Below are positions 45,579 through 53,167 of a stretch of DNA of 64,000 nucleotides, piece after piece. Under the pieces are notes generated by a model. That model ran no database searches. It saw only the letters and a program-made list of their open reading frames with translations, and was not told the origin of the DNA. The stretch comes from Candidatus Lernaella stagnicola (GTDB taxonomy: Bacteria > Lernaellota > Lernaellaia > Lernaellales > Lernaellaceae): contig JAVCCK010000002.1 of NCBI GenBank assembly GCA_030765525.1, positions 51,574-115,573 on the forward strand, read 5' to 3'. The position numbers and the translations under genes were made by a program. How positions within the stretch are numbered: the stretch's first letter is position 1; each line of letters begins with the position of its first letter.

Positions 45579-46598
45579 GACAACGATAATGATGACGACA
45601 ATGATGACGACAATAACGACAACGACAACGATGATGACGACAATAACGACGACGACAATGACGACGACGATACTCCCGCCCTGGACCTTGACTGGATAAA
45701 ATTCGACGGGACACCCGCCCCGGATTCGGCGATTATGGCGGCCATGGCCTACGATGAAATTTATCAGCAGGTTGTGCTTTTTTCAGGCGGAACAGGGCTG
45801 AATCGGGATACATGGCTCTGGGACGGATCTGCGTGGAGCAAGGCCGATCCCTCCAAATCCCCAAGCGCTCGGATCGGCCATGGAATGGTCTACGATTCCA
45901 AAAGCCACCAAGTGGTGCTTTTTTGCGGAATCGGCCTTCTCTTATACCCCAACGACACCTGGACCTGGGATGGCGCCGATTGGACGAAAATCGACACAAA
46001 TCATACGCCTCCAGGGCGGGCCAATTTTGGCATGGCCTACGATCGCTTGAGGGAAAGAACCGTGATTTTCGGGGGCTGCACGGGGAATCCCTGCGCAACA
46101 CCCCTGGACGACACCTGGGAGTTCGACGGCGTCGATTGGCAGCAGGCCACGCCCGCCACCATACCCGATCCCAGAATTTCTCCCTACATGTTCTACGACC
46201 GGGTTATGGAAAAAACGATTCTGTTCGGAGGTTACGGGGGTGGGGAGAAATCCGACACATGGGCTTACGACGGGCAGGATTGGGAACTTTTATTGGATGG
46301 TTCTACCGATAGCCCCACGCCCAGAAGCGCCGGCGCCGCCGCCTACGATCCTGTTCGACAAAGAGGGCTGATTTTCGGAGGCGAGGGCGGCTATATGACC
46401 TTCCTCGATGAAACATGGCAGTGGGACCAGGCCGGATGGCGGCTGGTCGAAACCGACACCGCTCCGCGCAAAAGAAACCAGACCTGCGGCGCATTTCATA
46501 CGCAAGCCGACCAATTCGTGATTTTCGCCGGATGGTTCAGTACTGAATTTATTCCCGTTATTTTCAAGGACACATGGTTGTTGGAGGAGAAGCCATAA
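45450..46598 (+). CDS. Asp-linker lipoprotein with kelch-like beta-propeller repeats
   Basis: 382 residues. Signal peptide 'VLLLILLLCLIGLAAC', Cys26, then ~50 residues of Asp/Asn. The folded part has about six repeats of the type 'MAYDxxxxxxVLFSGGxxxxDTWxWDGxxW', the kelch/galactose-oxidase-type propeller blade ('GHGMVYDSKSHQVVLFCG', 'NFGMAYDRLRERTVIFGG', 'SPYMFYDRVMEKTILFGG', 'AAAYDPVRQRGLIFGG'). It is probably a surface binding protein without an obvious enzyme site. Its 5' end is almost identical to that of the next gene, though the mature domains are unrelated. Confidence 0.83.
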   Translation: MTRSRKFTFRVLLLILLLCLIGLAACGDDDDDDNNDTAVDDDDDNDNDDDNDDDNNDNDNDDDDNNDDDNDDDDTPALDLDWIKFDGTPAPDSAIMAAMAYDEIYQQVVLFSGGTGLNRDTWLWDGSAWSKADPSKSPSARIGHGMVYDSKSHQVVLFCGIGLLLYPNDTWTWDGADWTKIDTNHTPPGRANFGMAYDRLRERTVIFGGCTGNPCATPLDDTWEFDGVDWQQATPATIPDPRISPYMFYDRVMEKTILFGGYGGGEKSDTWAYDGQDWELLLDGSTDSPTPRSAGAAAYDPVRQRGLIFGGEGGYMTFLDETWQWDQAGWRLVETDTAPRKRNQTCGAFHTQADQFVIFAGWFSTEFIPVIFKDTWLLEEKP

Positions 46599-46644
46599 GC
46601 AAAGAGCAACCTGTTTTTTGGAAATATTTCTTCCACTGATTCCA

Positions 46645-46786
46645 GGAGAAAGAACCGATGACCCATTCCCGCAAATTCACTTTTCGCGTCCTGTTGCTCA
46701 TCCTGTTGCTTTGCCTAATCGGGCTTGCCGCGTGCGGCGACGATGATGATGACGACAACAACGATACCGCAGTCGATGACGACGAC
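46645..46786 (+). repeat. Export cassette, copy 2
   Basis: Near-identical partner of 45437-45578, covering the ribosome-binding site, signal peptide, lipobox and first Asp codons of the following gene. The similarity ends inside the Asp-coding repeat, which is a natural point for recombination. Confidence 0.8.
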
Positions 46787-48238
46787 GACGACGACGACAA
46801 CGATGATGATGACAACGATGATGATGACGATGATAACGACGATGATAACGATGACGACGATACGACTTTCGACGACCTGTATCTGGCGCCCTGGCCGCAG
46901 GAAAACATCGAGCCGGCCGACTACGACGAAACCGTCCCGGCCGGCGATGGCCGTCTCAAAGCCGAAGCCTACGACGAGTTTCACCTCGATTGGCATCAGC
47001 CGTACTACGGCAGCACCGTCGGCACCGTAAGATTCACCGACGAAACGCGCGCTGAAGTGCTCTACTACGGCGACTTCGGCGATAGCTGCATTTGGACGGG
47101 CACGTACGTTGTCAGCCAGTCGTTGCGCTACCACGTAACCGGTGACGCGCAGGCCAAAACCAACGCGATCCGCGCCGTCACCTCACTGGACAGGCACTTG
47201 CACGTCACCGGGCGGCCGGGATTCATCGCGCGGTATGTCGCCACCCGAGATGAGTATATGTACAACTTCTACGGCGGCGACGAATGGTGCGACGCCGATG
47301 AAAACTGCCACCACGTCGAAACCGGCGCCTTCACCGGCGACTGGTGGGACGGCAACACAAGCCGTGACCAGTACACCGGGTGGTTCTTCGCCATGGCGAC
47401 CGCTTACGACCTGATCGACGACCAGCCCACCCGCGAGATGATCCGCGACGACGTCACCGAAGTGCTCGACGAACTGATTTCGACCAATTGGTGGATCACG
47501 GACGTCGACGGCCGACCGACGACCCGCGCACCGAACGTCTTGAGCACGCAGCAGCTCACCTGGTCGCTTATCGGCTACCATCTGACCGGCGAGGCTCGTT
47601 TCAAAGCCGAAGTGGAGAACTGGATCGCCGACGACAAACGCCTCGCGCTGCGCCTGGGCAACATCACCTTCATGAACCGTTACGGCCAGTATTACGGCAA
47701 CAACCTCGGACACCAGAATTTCTATTCGCTGCTGCGCCTGGCCCAAGCGTACTTCGGCCCCGAAGACATGGACTTTTTCCGAGGCCTGTTCGACTCGCAG
47801 ATCCATTCCTTCACCCGGCTTTCGCACAACGCCTTTTTCAACGGCATCCACATGGGCCAAGGCATTTACGAACCCGACCCCGGTGACGATCCTTATCAGG
47901 ATCAGCTTGAGCTGGATCTAACTGATTTCCGCGACGCACCCAACTGGGTGTATTTCGTCGATCCGCCCGACAACGAACTGGACCCGGTGTCCGTGTTTCT
48001 TGACGACCTGATGACACAGTTCCCGTTCCTGGCCGAGATCATGGGCAATGTCGATCCGCAATCGCTTGAGGCGCACCCCGTCTTGGAGCAATGCTCAACC
48101 GACTTCTTGTGGCAGCGCAACCCGTTCCGGATCGAGCCGTGCGGCTCCGATGATCCCAGCGTAACCCGGCCGGGCGTCGACTACCTCGTCGCGTATTGGC
48201 TGGCCTCGTACCACAAGTTCATTGACAAGGGTTTCTAA
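46658..48238 (+). CDS. Asp-linker lipoprotein, alpha-helical secreted domain
   Basis: 526 residues. Signal peptide and Cys26 as in the preceding gene, then an Asp-rich linker of ~40 residues. The mature domain is helical with many aromatic and acidic residues: 'IWTGTYVVSQSLRYHVTGDA', 'TSRDQYTGWFFAMATAYDLI', 'TQQLTWSLIGYHLTGEARFK', 'NLGHQNFYSLLRLAQAYFGP'. It is homologous to the 41.1-kb lipoprotein ('SRD-x-Y-x-GW', 'VTGRPGFIARYV' against 'ITGVPGVIARAV'). An alpha/alpha-toroid, possibly polysaccharide-active, is the best guess. It ends in TAA; there are 180 bases before the hydrolase gene. Confidence 0.77.
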   Translation: MTHSRKFTFRVLLLILLLCLIGLAACGDDDDDDNNDTAVDDDDDDDDNDDDDNDDDDDDNDDDNDDDDTTFDDLYLAPWPQENIEPADYDETVPAGDGRLKAEAYDEFHLDWHQPYYGSTVGTVRFTDETRAEVLYYGDFGDSCIWTGTYVVSQSLRYHVTGDAQAKTNAIRAVTSLDRHLHVTGRPGFIARYVATRDEYMYNFYGGDEWCDADENCHHVETGAFTGDWWDGNTSRDQYTGWFFAMATAYDLIDDQPTREMIRDDVTEVLDELISTNWWITDVDGRPTTRAPNVLSTQQLTWSLIGYHLTGEARFKAEVENWIADDKRLALRLGNITFMNRYGQYYGNNLGHQNFYSLLRLAQAYFGPEDMDFFRGLFDSQIHSFTRLSHNAFFNGIHMGQGIYEPDPGDDPYQDQLELDLTDFRDAPNWVYFVDPPDNELDPVSVFLDDLMTQFPFLAEIMGNVDPQSLEAHPVLEQCSTDFLWQRNPFRIEPCGSDDPSVTRPGVDYLVAYWLASYHKFIDKGF

Positions 48239-48418
48239 CGCCGGCGACAAACAACGCCATCGGTATTGAGCCCGGGATTTACCTGCAGAAGAATCCTCGA
48301 TGTTCGGCCTGCATCTTGTGTATTCTAACAGCGGCACGGTGGCGGTTGTATACGTGAGGGTCGACAGTCTCTTCCTTTAGAAGGGCGACTTGTTCTTGAA
48401 GGAGACCGAGGTGAATCG

Positions 48419-49324
48419 ATGGAAATGATCGGCAAGGCTCATGAGACCACGGTCCGCGACACCACGATCACCTGGGGAGAGATGGGCGATGGCTATCCGC
48501 TCGTGCTCCTGCACGGCATCCTGGACTCTCACCGCGCCTGGAGGCGGGTGGCGCCCCAACTCGCCCGGCACTTCCGCGTCTTAATGCCCGACCTGCCCGG
48601 TCACGGCTACTCCGGGCGGCCCGACGCGCCGTACACATTGACCTGGTACGCCGATGTGATAGCTGCCTGGATGGAGGCCGTCGGCGTCGAGAAGGCGCAT
48701 ATCTGCGGTCACTCCTACGGCGGCGGCGTCGCCCAGTGGATGGTGTTGGAACAGCGGGAACGGATCGACCGTTTGGCGCTGGTGTCGGCGGGCGGTCTGG
48801 GGCGCGGGGTTGCGCCGGGCATGAGGTTCGCCACCTTTCCGATGCTGGGGCCGCTACTCACACCCTCGGTGATGCGCCTCGCCCTTCCCACTTTTCTGCG
48901 GCTCACGCCCGCCCTGTTCGGCTACATGGAACCCGAGGAGCAGGAACGGTACATCGCGATGAGGCGTATCCCAGGTTCCGACATGGCGTTTCGGCGAACG
49001 GTCGGAGAGGTCATCAACTTCTTCGGGCAGTACATGCAGACCATCCAACGGGTCGACGAAGTTGAGGAAATGCCGCCGGTCGCCATCTTTTGGGGAGCGA
49101 AGGACCCCGTCATCCCGGTTCGCCACGGCAAGGATGCCACCGCCCAGTCGGAGGGCATCACCCTCACCGTTTACAAGGGGTGCGGTCACAGTTGCCACCT
49201 GGACGCGCCGGAGCGCTTCGCCACGGACCTGACGGATTTTCTGCTGGACCCCAACCGGCGACCCGCGCGCTTTCTTGCATCATCCCGGAAAACGTGGCTC
49301 AAGAGCCTGTTCGGGCCGCGTTAG
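48419..49324 (+). CDS. Alpha/beta-hydrolase
   Basis: 301 residues. The fold is unmistakable: 'YPLVLLHGILDSHRAWRRVA' (oxyanion HG motif), 'VLMPDLPGHGYSGRPD', nucleophile Ser in 'CGHSYGGGVAQW', acid Asp in 'FWGAKDPVIPV' and His in 'CGHSCHLDAPE'. The catalytic triad is complete. No signal peptide, so cytoplasmic. Families with this layout include esterases, epoxide hydrolases and C-C bond hydrolases. It stands alone with its own leader ('GAAGGAGACCGAGG' upstream), convergent with the small gene at 49343, and the context does not reveal its substrate. Confidence 0.9.
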   Translation: MEMIGKAHETTVRDTTITWGEMGDGYPLVLLHGILDSHRAWRRVAPQLARHFRVLMPDLPGHGYSGRPDAPYTLTWYADVIAAWMEAVGVEKAHICGHSYGGGVAQWMVLEQRERIDRLALVSAGGLGRGVAPGMRFATFPMLGPLLTPSVMRLALPTFLRLTPALFGYMEPEEQERYIAMRRIPGSDMAFRRTVGEVINFFGQYMQTIQRVDEVEEMPPVAIFWGAKDPVIPVRHGKDATAQSEGITLTVYKGCGHSCHLDAPERFATDLTDFLLDPNRRPARFLASSRKTWLKSLFGPR

Positions 49325-49342
49325 TGATCGATCGGTCTATTC

Positions 49343-49525
49343 CTAGTCCTTTTTCCTGTAGACGTTGAGCCCAACCTTTTTGTCTTCAGCCCCCTCGATG
49401 GACACGTTGCCCCCCGTGGTGGCAATGATGATCGTCTTGCCGGAGGCAGACGGCCCGAATTCTTTGCTCACGTCCACCGTGATGGTCAGGATATCGCCTT
49501 CCAGTTTCATTTCTACGTTCTTCAT
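49343..49525 (-). CDS. Small conserved-type hypothetical protein (60 residues)
   Basis: 60 residues, preceded by AGGAGATGAC on the minus strand. Beta-rich: 'MKLEGDILTITVDVSKEFGP' then 'SGKTIIIATTGGNVSIEGAE' and a basic end 'GLNVYRKKD'. The composition is that of a real, compact soluble protein, and short proteins with this pattern are familiar from deltaproteobacterial genomes, but I know no function. It lies alone between the hydrolase and the redox operon. Confidence 0.75.
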   Translation of the reverse strand: MKNVEMKLEGDILTITVDVSKEFGPSASGKTIIIATTGGNVSIEGAEDKKVGLNVYRKKD

Positions 49526-50028
49526 GCCTTGTCATCTCCTTTGCCGCAATGGTTGTTGGATTGAACGTATCGTAACAGACGGAGCCGATGTAAACCAGGA
49601 AATGAACTCCGCTCTTGGCGAATCATTTCGCCCGAACACTGCCCCACTTTCGTTGCGGAGCCGGCGGTCTCCCAGGAACTCTTCGCTACATTCCCGGCTC
49701 GGATCAGTCGATGGGCGTGGTGACGGCGTAGAATGCCGCAAGCTATCGGGAGGCCCGAAGCGTAGGCCGAGAATCATTGGTTTCAACGCGAGACAAAAGT
49801 ACGATTCGCTCGTGCAACCATGATTATGTGGAGTCGGGTTCGGGAAGTTTGGCTTTAACGAGGGGCGGTGCGACGCCCCTTCCCCGGCAGTAAATCGGGG
49901 GCGGATTCTCACAATGACTGGTACCGTAACTGGGGGCAGGTCACCGGGACAACGTACGACTCTGGTTTGGAGCAGCGAGATTGCAAAGTTTCCTGCCCCC
50001 CCAAAAGCCGAGCTCTAATGGGAATCGC
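49526..50028. other. Intergenic region without recognisable gene
   Basis: About 500 bases. Frames here look like chance. It holds a 6-bp GC hairpin (49862-49867 with 49874-49879) lacking a T-run. Bases 49922-49955 (TACCGTAAC, GGGGGC, CCGGGACA in order) are repeated with changes at about 57190-57223. Confidence 0.45.
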
Positions 50029-50442
50029 TCATGCATCGAGGCTTAATTCCCGGGTTTCGACCGATCGTGCGGCGCTTTGTCGTTGGGCAACCATGCGCTC
50101 AATCTCGCGAAATGACTTCTGGATCAGCCGGAGCGCCTCGACGACCGTTTGCGCCTTGACGACAATCGGCTCGTGCTTGGTGTTGGCTGCGATACGTCGA
50201 AAATTGGGGCTGTCTTTGTTGGCGATAAAGACGTCAACGTCGCTCAAGATGCCAATGATCATCTTCATCTTTTCGCCACTGGCGTGTTCCATGTCGATGG
50301 CTACGTTGGTTCGGGCGTCGATGAATTTCGCGTCACGCTGCGCAAACACGTCGTAAATAAAAAACTCTCCGGTATCCCCCATGTGGGTCGGCGCGATGTG
50401 GACACCATCGTTACTACCAATACATACACGCAGTGCGTTCAT
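50029..50442 (-). CDS. NifX/NifB-C-terminal-like (dinitrogenase cofactor-binding fold) protein
   Basis: 137 residues from ATG 50442, preceded by GGAGAGAGA. It has the fold of dinitrogenase iron-molybdenum cofactor-binding proteins: 'MNALRVCIGSNDGVHIAPTH', 'MGDTGEFFIYDVF', 'MKMIIGILSDVDVFIANKDS' and 'EPIVVKAQTVVEALRLIQKS'. Relatives carry metal clusters in nitrogenase assembly, but many, as probably here, occur without nitrogenase genes and have unknown cluster roles. It starts 11 bases after the LarC-like gene, so a metal-cofactor role for the pair is plausible. Confidence 0.8.
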   Translation of the reverse strand: MNALRVCIGSNDGVHIAPTHMGDTGEFFIYDVFAQRDAKFIDARTNVAIDMEHASGEKMKMIIGILSDVDVFIANKDSPNFRRIAANTKHEPIVVKAQTVVEALRLIQKSFREIERMVAQRQSAARSVETRELSLDA

Positions 50443-50453
50443 TATCTCTCTCC

Positions 50454-51818
50454 TCAAGAAACTCGGTCTGATTTAGGGTCGAGAAATAGCCTCAACGCAT
50501 TGGGATAAGCCGTCGAAAACACCTTTTGACCCAACCCGACGCCCGCATCCATCGCGTTGGTCGCTTCGGGCATTTGGGTGACGTAAACCGGCGACAGTGC
50601 CGCCAATATCGCTGCGCCGGTTGGCGTAAACAATTCCGCACTCACCGGTCCGGCGGCGTGCGGAATCTCATACTGTTCCAGGATCGCGCGCGTGGCCGGT
50701 GCCGGAACCGGAAGGCGGCCGTGCGAAGTCGGCGGTGTTTGTCCGCCCCCCACCCGAACCGGGGCGACACAGGTGACGCGTTCGAGATCCACGGCCAGAT
50801 ACTGCAACGCCCACGCAGCGCCGACCACGTCGACCAGGATGTCCTGCGCTTCGTGAAGTTGCCCGCCACCCGGGTGCGCGTGTGGCTCTCCACGCCGGTG
50901 CAATTCAAGATGGTCACTACCGGCGAGCCAGCCGTCGTTGCCCCGCCCGACATTTTCGAACGAATCACCCGGATCGCCATCGAGCGATTGGATATAGGGC
51001 TTGATGTCGAGAATTGGTGTGCCGTCGAACAGATCGAGCGAATCGGTGTAAAGGCGCGCACCTTCGATTCGCCTCAACCGGACGCGGGTCAAGCCGATGG
51101 GGCTCGGGCGGTTGGGGGAACGCGTGGCGAACAAGCCGTAGCGGCGAGCGTCGTTCTTCCATGGCGGCCGCAGCGACATGCTGTAACCGGGCGAGCGTTC
51201 CAGGTAAGACAAAACAAACACGTGCGAAAAGGAATCGAGTCCGGCGAGACCGGCGGCAAAATCGGGCTCGATTTCGATAAAGAAATTCTCCGCCCCCGAT
51301 TGGTTCTCCGTGGATGGTTGATACGGCGCCTGCTCGTGATAGGGAGTGTGCGCGGTGCCGACGGCCGTCAACCCGATCGTATTCGAGTCATTGTTCTGCA
51401 CCGGACCGAGAATGTCGTGGGCAACGCGTTCGGCCCGGCAAAGGATCGCCAGCGCGCGATGCGCGAACCCCGCGTACCCGCCGCGTATGTCGGTTTGCCG
51501 CAACGCCTCTTCCAAATGATCGGGCGCCTCGGCAATGGGCATCGGCGAAGTCGACACCGCGTCCACGGTGATTTGTCTCGCTCGTGCGCCGTCGTCCACG
51601 TCCCCATGTGCGACTTTGACTCGGGCGTCGCCCAAAAACGTCGCCGCCGTCTCCATGGCCGCGATCGTATCTTTTTCCGGCGCCCCCAGCGCCAGCAGCG
51701 CCGCCGCGAACATGTCGCCGGCCATGCCCATGCTCGGCTCGATCCAGAGTCGACGCCGGGGCGTCGGGCCGCGCCCAGGTGAATCCTCCGATGGTGGCGG
51801 CATCCGACGGTTGCTCAT
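50454..51818 (-). CDS. LarC-type nickel-insertion protein with inserted TsaA/TrmO-like domain
   Basis: 454 residues. Residues 23-140 match the first part of LarC ('IEPSMGMAGDMFAAALLALG', 'LAILCRAERVAHDI'), residues 150-277 are a TsaA/TrmO-like domain ('AVGTAHTPYHEQAP', 'FSHVFVLSYLERS', 'LFATRSPNRPSPIGLTRVRL', 'DIKPYI'), and residues 304-440 return to LarC ('GQLHEAQDILVDVVGAAWAL', 'HGRLPVPAPAT', 'ELFTPTGAAILAAL'). LarC inserts nickel into the pincer nucleotide cofactor; TrmO methylates t6A37 of tRNA using SAM. The C-terminal LarC2 part is missing, so this corresponds to LarC1 only, and no LarB or LarE gene is in the window. The insertion point falls in the His-rich variable loop of LarC. Confidence 0.82.
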   Translation of the reverse strand: MSNRRMPPPSEDSPGRGPTPRRRLWIEPSMGMAGDMFAAALLALGAPEKDTIAAMETAATFLGDARVKVAHGDVDDGARARQITVDAVSTSPMPIAEAPDHLEEALRQTDIRGGYAGFAHRALAILCRAERVAHDILGPVQNNDSNTIGLTAVGTAHTPYHEQAPYQPSTENQSGAENFFIEIEPDFAAGLAGLDSFSHVFVLSYLERSPGYSMSLRPPWKNDARRYGLFATRSPNRPSPIGLTRVRLRRIEGARLYTDSLDLFDGTPILDIKPYIQSLDGDPGDSFENVGRGNDGWLAGSDHLELHRRGEPHAHPGGGQLHEAQDILVDVVGAAWALQYLAVDLERVTCVAPVRVGGGQTPPTSHGRLPVPAPATRAILEQYEIPHAAGPVSAELFTPTGAAILAALSPVYVTQMPEATNAMDAGVGLGQKVFSTAYPNALRLFLDPKSDRVS

Positions 51819-51955
51819 ATTTCCTGTCTCACCGCGAGACCCTGCGCAAACGCGGTTTCGATGTTGGCGGGATCGAAGGCGTCGCCGATCACTTGGAGCT
51901 TGCCGACGAGGCGACCGGGGGTTGGCCGATCACTTTCGGATTTGCGGCGCGCCCG
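51815..51955 (-). pseudogene. Possible 3' remnant of a flavoprotein gene
   Basis: The last ~30 codons before the LarC-like start read 'GKLQVIGDAFDPANIETAFA' and end at a TGA overlapping its ATG. This resembles the C-terminus of old-yellow-type 2,4-dienoyl-CoA reductases (IGD...I..A...G). Upstream the similarity stops at once, so only a stub remains, or the likeness is chance. Confidence 0.3.
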
Positions 51956-52021
51956 CCGTGATTGCTGTTGAATTATGGTTTTTGCCTCGCTCGTTTTTGG
52001 TTGCCTACAGCGCACCGTTTT

Positions 52022-52621
52022 TCACGACACCAGTTGATTCGCCATGGCCGCCGGAAGGCCGACAAACATACGGTCACGCGTCAGGCAACCGCCGTCGCGC
52101 GATGTGTCGCAACCCAGCGCTATCGTCATGTCTTGCTTTTGCAACGCGCCAACGATCACGGTGCCGCAGATAGAAACGACGCTCGAAATCTCGGGTTGGA
52201 AGCTCTTTTCGAAGCGAGTCTGGTATGCACGCACGACGGCCATAACCTGGTCCGGTTGCAGGCGCGCGACCCAAACTTCCGGGTTGTCTTGAATCCCGAT
52301 GCCGATGGATCCGGCTTCTACCTCGCAATGCGGGGTCCGTTCGACAACTTGCTCGGCATAGGTGCGCGAGAAACCGTGTTGCTTGATCGTCTGCTCGACG
52401 ATGCCCTGTTTGTTTTCACCGCCGCAACCAAAGGCGAAACGCGCCCCGACGCAGGACAGTTCGCGGGGCTTGAGCAGGACCTTCCCGATGGAGGCGGTTT
52501 TTAGCGCCTCACAGACATTGGAAACCTGCGGACAATTGAAATCGTCCTTGCACGCTACGTCGAGTCCGAATATCGAAATACCGAACCAACGACCTCCGAA
52601 TTTTTCCTCCAACGGTTTCAT
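52022..52621 (-). CDS. DUF169-family protein
   Basis: 199 residues from ATG 52621 (a GTG five codons upstream is possible). The sequence follows the DUF169 pattern: 'GRWFGISIFG', an early Cys pair, 'LSCVGARFAFGCG', 'SIGIGIQDNPEVWVARLQPD' and a late 'CGTVIVGALQKQDMTIALGC'. There are six or more Cys, several likely to bind an iron-sulfur cluster or metal. The family has no established function. It sits in the minus-strand redox operon between the ferredoxin and the LarC-like gene, which supports a role in electron transfer or metal handling. Confidence 0.75.
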   Translation of the reverse strand: MKPLEEKFGGRWFGISIFGLDVACKDDFNCPQVSNVCEALKTASIGKVLLKPRELSCVGARFAFGCGGENKQGIVEQTIKQHGFSRTYAEQVVERTPHCEVEAGSIGIGIQDNPEVWVARLQPDQVMAVVRAYQTRFEKSFQPEISSVVSICGTVIVGALQKQDMTIALGCDTSRDGGCLTRDRMFVGLPAAMANQLVS

Positions 52622-52694
52622 TTTCCCGACCTTCACCGAGTTGAAAGATGACGCCTAAAAAAACAAGGGAGAAACCGAACATCCGCCGCTGCCC

Positions 52695-53003
52695 TCATTT
52701 CCACCAAGACATGAACCGACTGCGAGTGCGACCGCGGTGTTGTTCGCCATGCTTTTCCGTTCCCTTCCTGTACCCGGTGGTGGTTCCGGAATCGGAAGTG
52801 GGTGCCGGGGGCGACACCACCGCTTGCGGGGTCTCGTCGATGGACAGTGCCTGGGCGCGACATTCGGCGACGCATGCGGCACAAAACAGGCAATCCTGGT
52901 GGCTAATGTGCGCGATGGTGTCGACGGTGATGGCCTCGACCGGGCAGACCCGCGCGCATGCTCCGCAACCGGTGCATTGGCTTTCGTTCACGATGATTTG
53001 CAT
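52695..53003 (-). CDS. 2[4Fe-4S] ferredoxin
   Basis: 102 residues from ATG 53003. Two cluster motifs are present: CTGCGACARVCP and CLFCAACVAECR, each with the Cys-x2-Cys-x2-Cys-x3-Cys spacing. A ~45-residue polar, basic C-terminal extension ('TGYRKGTEKHGEQHRGRTRS') is unusual for a small ferredoxin and may be flexible. Probably the electron carrier for the neighbouring flavoprotein. Confidence 0.88.
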   Translation of the reverse strand: MQIIVNESQCTGCGACARVCPVEAITVDTIAHISHQDCLFCAACVAECRAQALSIDETPQAVVSPPAPTSDSGTTTGYRKGTEKHGEQHRGRTRSRFMSWWK

Positions 53004-53167
53004 TTCCTCGGGTTCCTTTCTTCTTTCGTCGCCGGTCACGGAAAACCCGGCTTCATCAAAATATCAGTCCCACCAACCGGTGCCCGCGCGGTGCCCATCC
53101 GAAATGGCTTTCGCGGTCCTTGGTCGGTTCGTTTCGCGTTCCTCTCTTCGCGATCGTGTGACGCTGT

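Noticed and set aside
48411-48425. GTG at 48411 as start of the hydrolase
   Set aside because: It is not in the frame of the hydrolase; ATG 48419 is, with a suitable leader.
49532-49912. 126-codon frame on the minus strand
   Set aside because: Pro/Arg/Ser-rich, no ribosome-binding site and no domain; fits chance coding in a gene-free stretch.
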